From Bradyrhizobium sp. (GTDB lineage Bacteria > Pseudomonadota > Alphaproteobacteria > Rhizobiales > Xanthobacteraceae), in NCBI GenBank assembly GCA_025960445.1, contig JAICIT010000149.1, positions 1 to 6,526 of the forward strand: a stretch of DNA of 6,526 bases, in the 5' to 3' direction. The notes under the pieces are model-generated. The model was not told the origin of the DNA and did no database searches. It worked only from the letters and a program-made list of their open reading frames with translations. The position numbers were made by a program, and so were the translations under genes. Shown piece after piece: positions 1-5,303 of this stretch (the first letter of the stretch is position 1; the number at the start of each line of letters is the position of its first letter).

Positions 1-498
1 TGCCCAATCCAGAAATTCCGGATTGACCGGTCGAGCGGCTTCTCGGGGCGTCTTCAATTGCTGCCGATCCACTGGCGGGGCGATGTCGCCGTCGACATTC
101 CAGAGTTCCGCATAATCGGTGGACCTCGGCGCCGCGGCGGCAGCGTTAGCCGCGCGATGGTCGACGGCCTCGCCCTCGGCCCCATCCAGCGAAACGCCGA
201 TGATATAATGCCCTACGATAAAGCGATCACCACTTCGCAATTTGTGGGGGCCGCGCATCCGCTGATCGGCGCCATTGAGAAAAGTGCCGTTGGTGGAGAC
301 ATCGTGGAGCCAATAACCTCCATCGCGGTAATGCACTTCGCAATGCTTTCCCGAGATCAGGCGCGCCGGATCCGGCAGCGTCCAGTCGAGATGACGATCT
401 CGGCCGATGTCGACGGTCCGCTTGCCCGTGACCGTAAAGGACACCGGCCCGCCGTCCGGCAAGCTGCTCTCGTTTTCAATATTGAAACGAAGCGCCAT
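1..498 (-). CDS. tagH: FHA-domain protein, T6SS-associated (TagH/Fha type), 3' end cut by window edge
   Basis: The reading frame is open from an ATG at 498 to the left edge, giving 166 codons without a stop, so the C-terminus is missing. The N-terminal 100 or so residues form a forkhead-associated (FHA) fold that binds phosphothreonine. Visible hallmarks are Gly-Arg at residues 32-33 (DIGRD), Ser-Gly-Lys-His at 49-52, and Asn-Gly-Thr at 70-72 within DVSTNGTFLNG, so the phosphopeptide-binding residues look intact. An Ala-rich linker (about 115-125) and a NPEFLDWA stretch follow at the cut end; I recall similar FLDWA stretches in TagH-like proteins ahead of their C-terminal domain. In known T6SSs, Fha/TagH proteins are cytoplasmic and can be phosphorylated by PpkA and reset by PppA to trigger assembly. 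No kinase or phosphatase is visible here. An AGGA sequence 7 nt upstream supports the start. It is the last visible gene of the vgrG operon, 12 nt after the DUF6931-like gene. FHA identity is very secure; the TagH subfamily is inferred from context. Confidence 0.9.
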   Translation of the reverse strand, partial: MALRFNIENESSLPDGGPVSFTVTGKRTVDIGRDRHLDWTLPDPARLISGKHCEVHYRDGGYWLHDVSTNGTFLNGADQRMRGPHKLRSGDRFIVGHYIIGVSLDGAEGEAVDHRAANAAAAAPRSTDYAELWNVDGDIAPPVDRQQLKTPREAARPVNPEFLDWA

Positions 499-505
499 CA
501 AAGCA

Positions 506-509
506 TCCT
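506..509 (-). promoter_or_regulatory. Ribosome binding site of the FHA gene
   Basis: On the minus strand AGGA lies 7 nt before the ATG at 498, just after the TAG stop of the upstream gene. The ATG that overlaps this motif is followed at once by CTT TGA and cannot be used, so the start at 498 is well fixed. Confidence 0.6.
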
Positions 510-510
510 G

Positions 511-1074
511 CTATCGCCCAGCGCGCGGTTCGCCGCGCACAGCTTGAATACCATCCTCCAGGCAAAGCGTCATTATCCGGTCCCGGGTCTCGCGAGGCAG
601 ACGGGACAAACCCACGAAGAGAGCAACGCGCACCGCCCTTGCGGTCTGTTCCGGTGGCGCCTCACGGTGCTCGCATTCCGGCGGCATGACGCTGCCTCCC
701 GACCAGCCGGCGGCGAGCGCGAGCCAAGTCGTGGCGGCGCGCCGGTTGTTTCGATTGCCGAGCGCCAGCGCTCGCGTTCGTCGCCATTCTTCTGGCTGTT
801 CGGCCCATTCTTCAGCGTAAGCAATCGCCCGATCCTCGCTCGCCTCGAAGTGATCGACCATCCGCCGTAGCGACCGACAGCCCCATGCCACGGCCTCTCT
901 TCTTGGCAACAGATACGCGCAAAGCGAAATTGCCGGCTCCCAATCCTGCGCATCGACGAGTTGCCGAAGGAAGTCCAGCGACTGCAGGCCGGGATCACCC
1001 TTGCCAACATCCTCACCAGCCGTTGGATACGCCTCGAAAAGATCTTGCACCGTGCTAAATCGAACCTGCTTCAT
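511..1074 (-). CDS. DUF6931-like small T6SS-associated protein, function unknown
   Basis: This 187-residue protein has no signal peptide and no membrane segment, so it is probably cytoplasmic. I recognise a DUF6931-like pattern: an N-terminal VRFSTVQDLFEAYPTA segment (4-19), a central helical block with LPRREAVAWGC (56-66), and WLALAAGWSGGSV (117-129) followed by a Pro-rich PP..P pattern and a terminal helix. As I recall, such proteins are usually encoded in T6SS clusters next to FHA or VgrG genes, but no biochemical role is known to me. It starts 9 nt after the vgrG stop and ends 12 nt before the FHA start, so it is almost certainly co-transcribed and probably translationally coupled. Its position suggests an adaptor or chaperone for VgrG or a partner of the FHA protein; this is inference from context only. 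The ATG at 1074 keeps the conserved-looking N-terminus, although the AGGAG directly abuts it. The family call is from memory of the motif and was not searched. Confidence 0.82.
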   Translation of the reverse strand: MKQVRFSTVQDLFEAYPTAGEDVGKGDPGLQSLDFLRQLVDAQDWEPAISLCAYLLPRREAVAWGCRSLRRMVDHFEASEDRAIAYAEEWAEQPEEWRRTRALALGNRNNRRAATTWLALAAGWSGGSVMPPECEHREAPPEQTARAVRVALFVGLSRLPRETRDRIMTLCLEDGIQAVRGEPRAGR

Positions 1075-1079
1075 CTCCT
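1075..1079 (-). promoter_or_regulatory. Abutting Shine-Dalgarno of the DUF6931-like gene
   Basis: On the minus strand AGGAG is directly followed by the ATG with no spacer, between the vgrG stop (1086-1084) and the start at 1074. This is closer than the usual 5-10 nt. The next in-frame start-type codon is a GTG at codon 9, 24 nt beyond the motif, which is too far. Ribosomes ending vgrG translation may re-initiate here. Confidence 0.45.
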
Positions 1080-1083
1080 AATG

Positions 1084-2928
1084 TCACCCAATGGCGACCG
1101 GCGTTCCATGCAAGGCCAGCGGACCCAGAGACTGAATCGTCACCGTCGGCGCATTGATCATGATCCCGGTCGGGTCGATCTTGATGATGCTGGCACCGAC
1201 TCTGAGAACAATCTCCAGGTTGGCGGTCATCGTGATCGTAGTGCCCGCATCAACCGTTTGATCCAGCATCATCGAAATGTGCTGCCCTCCCAATTCGATA
1301 TCGAGTTTGTCGTCGCCGCGCTTTAGAGTGGTCCGCCGGGAGGCGCCTCCAAAGGAATTTTCGCCGATGGTGCGGGTCTCGGTATCACGCACTACAACAT
1401 CGTGATCTTTTTCGGCGTGAACGGTAATCTTCTCAGACCCCTTTTTGTCTTCGAAATTCCACTCGTTGTACCCGCCACCGTTCTTGGTGGAATCGGACTT
1501 TAGACCGGCGACGGTCTTTTTCGACGGCAGATCATAAGGCGGCTTGTATTCGTCATTGTACACGGTGCCGATTACGAGCGGTCGGTCCGGGTCGCCCTCA
1601 AGAAATTCAACGACGACCTCCTGGCCAACGCGCGGAATGATCTGGCCGCCCCAGCGTTTGCCGGACCAAACCTGCGCAACCCGCAGGCGACACGAGCGGT
1701 TCTTCTTTCGATCCCAATAGAAGCGCACATAGATTTCACCGAGCGCTTCGACATCGATCTCCTCGGTGGAGTCGTCGTCCTTTGTGACCACCTTGGCGGT
1801 CTGGATGCCATTGATGACCGGTTTGGGCGTAATAATCGGAGCGCGAAACGGCTGCTTGCTGGGGAGAAACTCATACGCCCCAAAGTAGCTCTCACGACCG
1901 CCGGCCCCACTGCCGGAGCGGTACGCCTCCATCGCAAACGAATGCGTTGCCCGCACGACCAGGTATTCGACATTTTCCGAATCCTGCCAGTGGCGCTCAA
2001 GCTTTGTCAGGCCACCCGGAAATAGGTTGACCGCTTCGCCGTTGCCGCTCCGACGGTGATCAAGCGCCTGCTCCGATTGAAGCCGAATTTTCGCATAGCG
2101 CTCGCCGTCCGACTTCTCCTTGTACTTGCCAGGATAATCGTAAATCTCCATCTCGGAACGCGTGTAGTGTTCGGAACCCTTTGCGTCACTCACCATTTGC
2201 GCGTTCGGCTTTTGATAGTTGTAGTCGTTGAGCTCGATCTTGCCCGTTCTGAAACGCCGTTCCGCACTCCAGTTGTGAATGATCTGTTCTTTACGCCGAT
2301 CGGTACTGGTCAGGGCGACGTAAGGAATGGATGCGAGGCCATCGATGGGCGAGTGCGAAGAGTGCGAGTCCGCCAGCACCAAAGTGTGCTTGCCGCGCTC
2401 ATGCTTGAAAAAATAATAGATGCCGTGTTGCTCCATCAGACGGCTGATGAAATTGAGATCGGTTTCCCGGTACTGGACACAATATTCGAGTTTCGGGTTC
2501 GACGAGTCCTCCCTCAGCTTGAATTCGACGTCATCAAATCCGCGCTCCTTGAAGACGTCCTTGATGATTTCGGACGCCTTTTTATCTTGAAAGATGCGGC
2601 AATCGGAGGTCCGCGACAGCAGCCAAAGCCATGGTCTAAGCAAAATGCGATAACTGTAGTAAGTGTCTTTGGAGCCGAGCCATCGCGCTTCAACGAGGAT
2701 GCCGCTGAACTCGCGTTCCTTCCCATACATCTTTATTTTAAGCGTGCATTGCTGGCCGATCGCCTTGTCGAAATCGATGTCAGCCTTTTCACTCAGGCAA
2801 TCGATTTGGAATTCGAAAAGCTCGCTCAAACCTTCAGTTGCTTCCAGGCTCACGAAAACCAGGACATCTTTGCCGAGCGGTGTCGTGAGCTCGCAGATGC
2901 GAGTATCCTGGGTAAGCACCTGGCCCAT
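1084..2928 (-). CDS. vgrG: VgrG (TssI) spike protein of the type VI secretion system
   Basis: VgrG is the trimeric spike at the tip of the Hcp tube; it is expelled with the tube and carries effectors. From the ATG at 2928 the protein has 614 residues. A gp27-like part covers about residues 8-365, with the typical opening TTPLGKDVLVF..L...EGLSELFEF and the signature YRETDLNFISRLMEQHGIYYFF (about 153-174). A gp5-like OB-fold covers about 380-470, with EIYVRFYWDR, PRVGQEVVVEFLEGDPDRP and IGTVYN. After that come NEWNFEDKKGSEKI and a beta-rich, gp5-type needle ending GTPVAIG. No extra catalytic domain follows, so this is a structural VgrG rather than an 'evolved' one, and effectors would have to bind non-covalently or through a PAAR or adaptor protein. 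Start choice: a TTG at 2946 would add six residues but has no ribosome site. The GGAG overlapping that TTG lies 12 nt before the ATG at 2928, so I prefer the ATG. It heads the leftward operon. Confidence 0.96.
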   Translation of the reverse strand: MGQVLTQDTRICELTTPLGKDVLVFVSLEATEGLSELFEFQIDCLSEKADIDFDKAIGQQCTLKIKMYGKEREFSGILVEARWLGSKDTYYSYRILLRPWLWLLSRTSDCRIFQDKKASEIIKDVFKERGFDDVEFKLREDSSNPKLEYCVQYRETDLNFISRLMEQHGIYYFFKHERGKHTLVLADSHSSHSPIDGLASIPYVALTSTDRRKEQIIHNWSAERRFRTGKIELNDYNYQKPNAQMVSDAKGSEHYTRSEMEIYDYPGKYKEKSDGERYAKIRLQSEQALDHRRSGNGEAVNLFPGGLTKLERHWQDSENVEYLVVRATHSFAMEAYRSGSGAGGRESYFGAYEFLPSKQPFRAPIITPKPVINGIQTAKVVTKDDDSTEEIDVEALGEIYVRFYWDRKKNRSCRLRVAQVWSGKRWGGQIIPRVGQEVVVEFLEGDPDRPLVIGTVYNDEYKPPYDLPSKKTVAGLKSDSTKNGGGYNEWNFEDKKGSEKITVHAEKDHDVVVRDTETRTIGENSFGGASRRTTLKRGDDKLDIELGGQHISMMLDQTVDAGTTITMTANLEIVLRVGASIIKIDPTGIMINAPTVTIQSLGPLALHGTPVAIG

Positions 2929-2940
2929 GTGAGCGACGAG

Positions 2941-2944
2941 CTCC
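2941..2944 (-). promoter_or_regulatory. vgrG: Probable ribosome binding site of vgrG
   Basis: GGAG on the minus strand lies 12 nt before the ATG at 2928, slightly long but usable. It overlaps the alternative TTG start at 2946, for which no Shine-Dalgarno is seen. This favours the shorter VgrG. Confidence 0.4.
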
Positions 2945-3074
2945 AAATAAAACAGTAAGGCACCAACTTAGATCGTAGAATTCTTGGGGAGGACTTTAGC
3001 GTATCTCCTCATCAAGGAAAGACGATTGCCCGCCATTAAGTATATTCGAACCGCAAACCGGTGAACGCCACGCG

Positions 3075-3090
3075 TCGAGGCGCGGCTCGA
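3075..3090. repeat. Short inverted repeat in the divergent promoter region
   Basis: TCGAG (3075-3079) and CTCGA (3086-3090) form a perfect 5-bp inverted repeat around a 6-nt GC-rich spacer. It could be a small operator-like dyad or a chance match; no T-tract follows, so it is not a terminator. Confidence 0.25.
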
Positions 3091-3126
3091 AGTTCTATCC
3101 GCCTCACATAAGTCGGCGATAAGGGG

Positions 3127-3154
3127 TTGCCGGTTCACGAAAAAATGTCATGAT
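3127..3154 (+). promoter_or_regulatory. Weak candidate sigma70 promoter for tssABC
   Basis: TTGCCG and CATGAT with a 16-nt A-rich spacer sit about 100 nt upstream of the tssA ATG. Each hexamer matches the consensus at 4 of 6 positions. It is the best rightward match I could see, but matches of this strength occur by chance. Confidence 0.2.
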
Positions 3155-3255
3155 CGATGCGTTGCAGGGCGATGGAGCCGGCCACGGCGCGAGCCGTCAG
3201 AGCTGCCCATTGCCGATAATGTATTTACCGGGCAGCGCGATTAGCACGCTGAGAA

Positions 3256-4596
3256 ATGAACGGCATTCAGATGCTCGATTTCGAGCCCTTGACGATTCCC
3301 GTCTCCGCGGAAGATCCGAGTGGTCCCGACCTCGATTCCGAAGGCAATGCTGAATACCTCAATTTCTTCGCCGGCACGGAACCGCTGCTGCCGATGTCCT
3401 ACTTCGAAGTTGTGAAGCCGAGCGGCGAACGCGGGCGGTTCGATCCCAAGGCAGTCGATTTCGAAACGCCGCTGGCGGCGGCGAAGCCTCTTCTGACGCG
3501 CACGCGCGATCTGCGCGTGCTTGTGCTGCTGGCAAAACTCTCGATCCTGAACCGCGATCTGACCGGTTTTACCAGATGTCTTGTCGCGATCGCATCTCTT
3601 TTGGAGACGCAGTGGGCAACCGTTCATCCGCGAGATGACAACGGCGATTTCACATATCGCGCGGTCACTATCGAATCTCTCGATGTGCTTCCCACCGTGG
3701 TCAATCCGCTACAATTTCAGCCGCTGATCGATAACCGGCGGTACGGCGTCATCAGTTACCGCTCCTATCAAGTGGCCAAAGGCGAGATTGCCTCGACGGA
3801 GGAAGCCGATCTGGATCTCGCCACGATAGAACGCATCGTGGCAGAGACCGACCTCGACATTCTCAAAACGATCAGCACCAAATTTAACGAACTGGCCGCG
3901 GTCATCGCACGGATAAAAACGATTTGGCTCGACAAGGCAGGCCCGAGCCGGCCTTTGGGCCTGGAACGGGTCGCAGGCACAGTGGACGGGATTGCGAGCT
4001 GGCTTCAGCAACTGGTCAGGCAGCGCGACCCGGCTGCGGTGGAACTCAGCCAAGATGGGCCGGCTGCTTCGAGCAACGGGGAAATTCCGGGTGAAGCTTC
4101 GGAACTCGCGCAAGTCGGCACCGTGAAATCGCAAGCACAAGCGGCGGCCGCACTGGAGGCGATTGCGGAATATTTTGCCCGATCGGAGCCGTCTAATCCC
4201 GCTCTTCTCCTTGTCCGGCAGGCTCACGAGATGGTGGGCAAATCATTTGTAGAGGTGATGCGGATGCTGGTTCCCGCGCATGTGGAGGCCGCCGCTATCA
4301 ATATCGGTCGCGACAAATTTTTTGATTTGCCAATCGAGCGGATGGCGGTGCTGCCGGCTCCCGAGGCGCCCTCGCCTGTTAACGGGACCGGCGAGCAAGA
4401 CGTTGTTTTCTCGACAGAAACGCGCGCACAGGCTCTGCTGCTTCTGAATCATGTCGCGACATTTTTCAGAAGTACAGAACCATCGAGCCCGATACCGTTT
4501 CTGATCGATCGCGCGCGCGAGCTTGCTCAGCGCGACTTTCTCAGCCTGCTTCAGGATGTATTGCCCGAAGGAGCACTAAAAACATTCAACAGCTAA
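3256..4596 (+). CDS. tssA: TssA (ImpA_N family) T6SS assembly protein with duplicated C-terminal module
   Basis: TssA is a cytoplasmic T6SS core protein that primes baseplate/tube-sheath assembly and caps the growing sheath. The 446-residue product opens with a typical ImpA_N region (about 10-155): IPVSAEDPSGPDL near the start, DLRVLVLLAKLSIL (85-98), ETQWATVHPRDDNGDFTYR (117-134) and DVLPTVVNPLQFQPL. A helical middle part (about 185-255) and a polar linker follow. The C-terminal half contains two copies of a module with EPSxP in YF-R-S/T-EPS-N/S-P context (292-340 and 389-437), ending in the usual LQDVLPEGAL-like tail. No membrane segment is visible. The ATG at 3256 follows an in-frame TGA at 3250, so it is the earliest possible start; a GAG just upstream is a weak ribosome site. 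A second ATG at 3271 (MLDFEPL) is a possible alternative. It is the first gene of the rightward operon, followed by tssB after 158 nt. Confidence 0.94.
   Translation: MNGIQMLDFEPLTIPVSAEDPSGPDLDSEGNAEYLNFFAGTEPLLPMSYFEVVKPSGERGRFDPKAVDFETPLAAAKPLLTRTRDLRVLVLLAKLSILNRDLTGFTRCLVAIASLLETQWATVHPRDDNGDFTYRAVTIESLDVLPTVVNPLQFQPLIDNRRYGVISYRSYQVAKGEIASTEEADLDLATIERIVAETDLDILKTISTKFNELAAVIARIKTIWLDKAGPSRPLGLERVAGTVDGIASWLQQLVRQRDPAAVELSQDGPAASSNGEIPGEASELAQVGTVKSQAQAAAALEAIAEYFARSEPSNPALLLVRQAHEMVGKSFVEVMRMLVPAHVEAAAINIGRDKFFDLPIERMAVLPAPEAPSPVNGTGEQDVVFSTETRAQALLLLNHVATFFRSTEPSSPIPFLIDRARELAQRDFLSLLQDVLPEGALKTFNS
4129..4566 (+). repeat. tssA: Two protein-level repeats inside TssA (codons 292-340 and 389-437)
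   Basis: The two 49-residue segments align without gaps and share 15 identical positions by hand count, including A-Q-A, the phenylalanine before the EPS-x-P core, L, A, E, F and the final P. DNA spans are 4129-4275 and 4420-4566, separated by 48 codons that include DKFFDLPIERM. The DNA itself is diverged, so the duplication is old. The second copy matches the usual C-terminal conserved segment of ImpA-type TssA as I remember it. Confidence 0.65.
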
Positions 4597-4754
4597 ACTT
4601 GAACCACAACCGCGGCCGGACCGACTAACATCAAAATGGTTAACCCTGCGTCAGCAGGCCGACTCCAAGCCTTTTTACCTACTGCGAAAGATTGCTTCGC
4701 CGACTATTCGTGCAATACTGCAGCACTACAACAAGCCTTCACAGGGGGCGAGTT
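4597..4754 (+). other. tssA-tssB spacer with small hairpins
   Basis: This 158-nt gap is long for neighbours in a T6SS operon and carries no convincing gene. CCTGC-GTCA-GCAGG (4645-4658) can form a 5-bp hairpin. An overlapping weaker pairing, AGGC (4656-4659) with GCCT (4669-4672), is followed by four more T residues (4673-4676). The stems are short, so a terminator or attenuator is possible but not established. A separate promoter for tssBC could also lie here; I see no strong one. Confidence 0.3.
4743..4748 (+). promoter_or_regulatory. tssB: Ribosome binding site of tssB
   Basis: AGGGGG lies 6 nt before the ATG at 4755. This strong site fixes the tssB start and rules out the in-frame TTG at 4692, which would add 21 residues unlike the family's N-terminus. 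Confidence 0.75.
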
Positions 4755-5282
4755 ATGGCAACAGATAGTGGTCAGAAATTCATTCGGCGGAACCGCGCGC
4801 CGCGCGTTCATATCACTTACGAAGATCCTTACGATGCGGAGCGGCTGATCGAACTGCCGTTCGTCATGGGCGTATTGTCCGATCTTTCCGGCAACAACCC
4901 CGGCGTCGAGAAGGCAAAAGTCGAGGAGCGGAAGTTTCTCGAATTCGACATGGATAATTTCGATAATCGAATGGCGGCGATCCAGCCGGGCGTCACGATG
5001 CGCGTCAACAACAAGCTCGGTGATGAGTCCGGCGAAAAACTTTCGGTCAATCTCAGATTCGACAAGATGGCCGATTTCACGCCTGCAGCGGTTGCACGCC
5101 AGGTGCCGGCAACAGCGAAACTGTTGGAAGCGCGCGAACAACTCGCAAACTTGCTGCGCTACATGGACGGCAAGGTGGCGGCCGAAGATCAACTCAAGAA
5201 GCTTCTGAGTGATCCGCAGTTGATGACTGCGCTTCAGGAACGAGCCGCAACGCAATCTAAGGATCGGGATTCCGAGCTGTGA
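4755..5282 (+). CDS. tssB: TssB (VipA/ImpB) small subunit of the T6SS contractile sheath
   Basis: TssB pairs with TssC to form the cytoplasmic contractile sheath around the Hcp tube; contraction drives the VgrG-tipped spike out of the cell. The 175-residue product is the usual length. Family hallmarks are RVHITYE (17-23), ELPFVMGVLSDLSGN (33-47), DNFDNRMAAIQPG (67-79), LSVNLRFDKMADFTPAAVA (96-114) and LLRYMDGK (133-140), with a helical, charged C-terminus. The start is set by the AGGGGG site 6 nt upstream. tssC follows after 21 nt, which fits co-translation of the two sheath subunits. The sequence appears intact with no missing conserved block. Confidence 0.98.
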   Translation: MATDSGQKFIRRNRAPRVHITYEDPYDAERLIELPFVMGVLSDLSGNNPGVEKAKVEERKFLEFDMDNFDNRMAAIQPGVTMRVNNKLGDESGEKLSVNLRFDKMADFTPAAVARQVPATAKLLEAREQLANLLRYMDGKVAAEDQLKKLLSDPQLMTALQERAATQSKDRDSEL

Positions 5283-5303
5283 AGTAGAGGGACCGGACTA
5301 ATC

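Larger units (their letters stand above)
2947..3255. promoter_or_regulatory. Divergent intergenic control region between vgrG and tssA
   Basis: This stretch of about 310 nt carries no convincing gene. It separates the leftward vgrG operon from the rightward tssABC operon, so promoters for both must lie here or be supplied from within neighbouring genes. Leftward, a TATACT -10-like hexamer (3044-3039, minus strand) has no good -35. Rightward, TTGCCG (3127-3132) and CATGAT (3149-3154) are 16 nt apart, each matching the sigma70 consensus at 4 of 6 positions. I found no sigma54 element of the TGGCAC-N5-TTGC type on either strand by eye. The region is more AT-rich near vgrG and GC-rich in the middle. 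A short hairpin lies at 3075-3090. The role is inferred from gene layout; the individual sites are weak. Confidence 0.5.

Noticed and set aside
58..870. A 270-codon plus-strand frame opposite the FHA and DUF6931-like genes
   Set aside because: It begins at a TTG without a Shine-Dalgarno, spans two well-supported genes on the other strand, and its product is Arg/Ala-rich with no recognisable domain.
573..1016. A second minus-strand frame of 147 codons inside the DUF6931-like gene
   Set aside because: It overlaps the gene in another frame, has Arg/Ser/Trp-rich shadow composition, and no ribosome site.
2056..2958. A 300-codon open frame on the plus strand, antisense to vgrG
   Set aside because: It lies opposite a certain VgrG gene, shows no family motif or ribosome site, and is the type of long antisense frame expected opposite a high-GC3 gene.
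3150..3353. A 67-codon plus-strand frame in the intergenic region overlapping the tssA start
   Set aside because: No Shine-Dalgarno, basic shadow-like composition, and it runs out of frame into tssA; a leader peptide cannot be excluded but nothing supports it.
4656..4676. A rho-independent terminator after tssA
   Set aside because: The stem is only 4 bp with a 9-nt loop and is not GC-strong enough; kept only as part of the spacer description.
4692..4754. A 21-residue N-terminal extension of TssB from a TTG at 4692
   Set aside because: The strong AGGGGG site 6 nt before the ATG at 4755 and the usual TssB length both favour the shorter form.
4636..4848. A 70-codon plus-strand frame in the tssA-tssB gap
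   Set aside because: It overlaps the secure tssB start in another frame and has no ribosome site or recognisable product.
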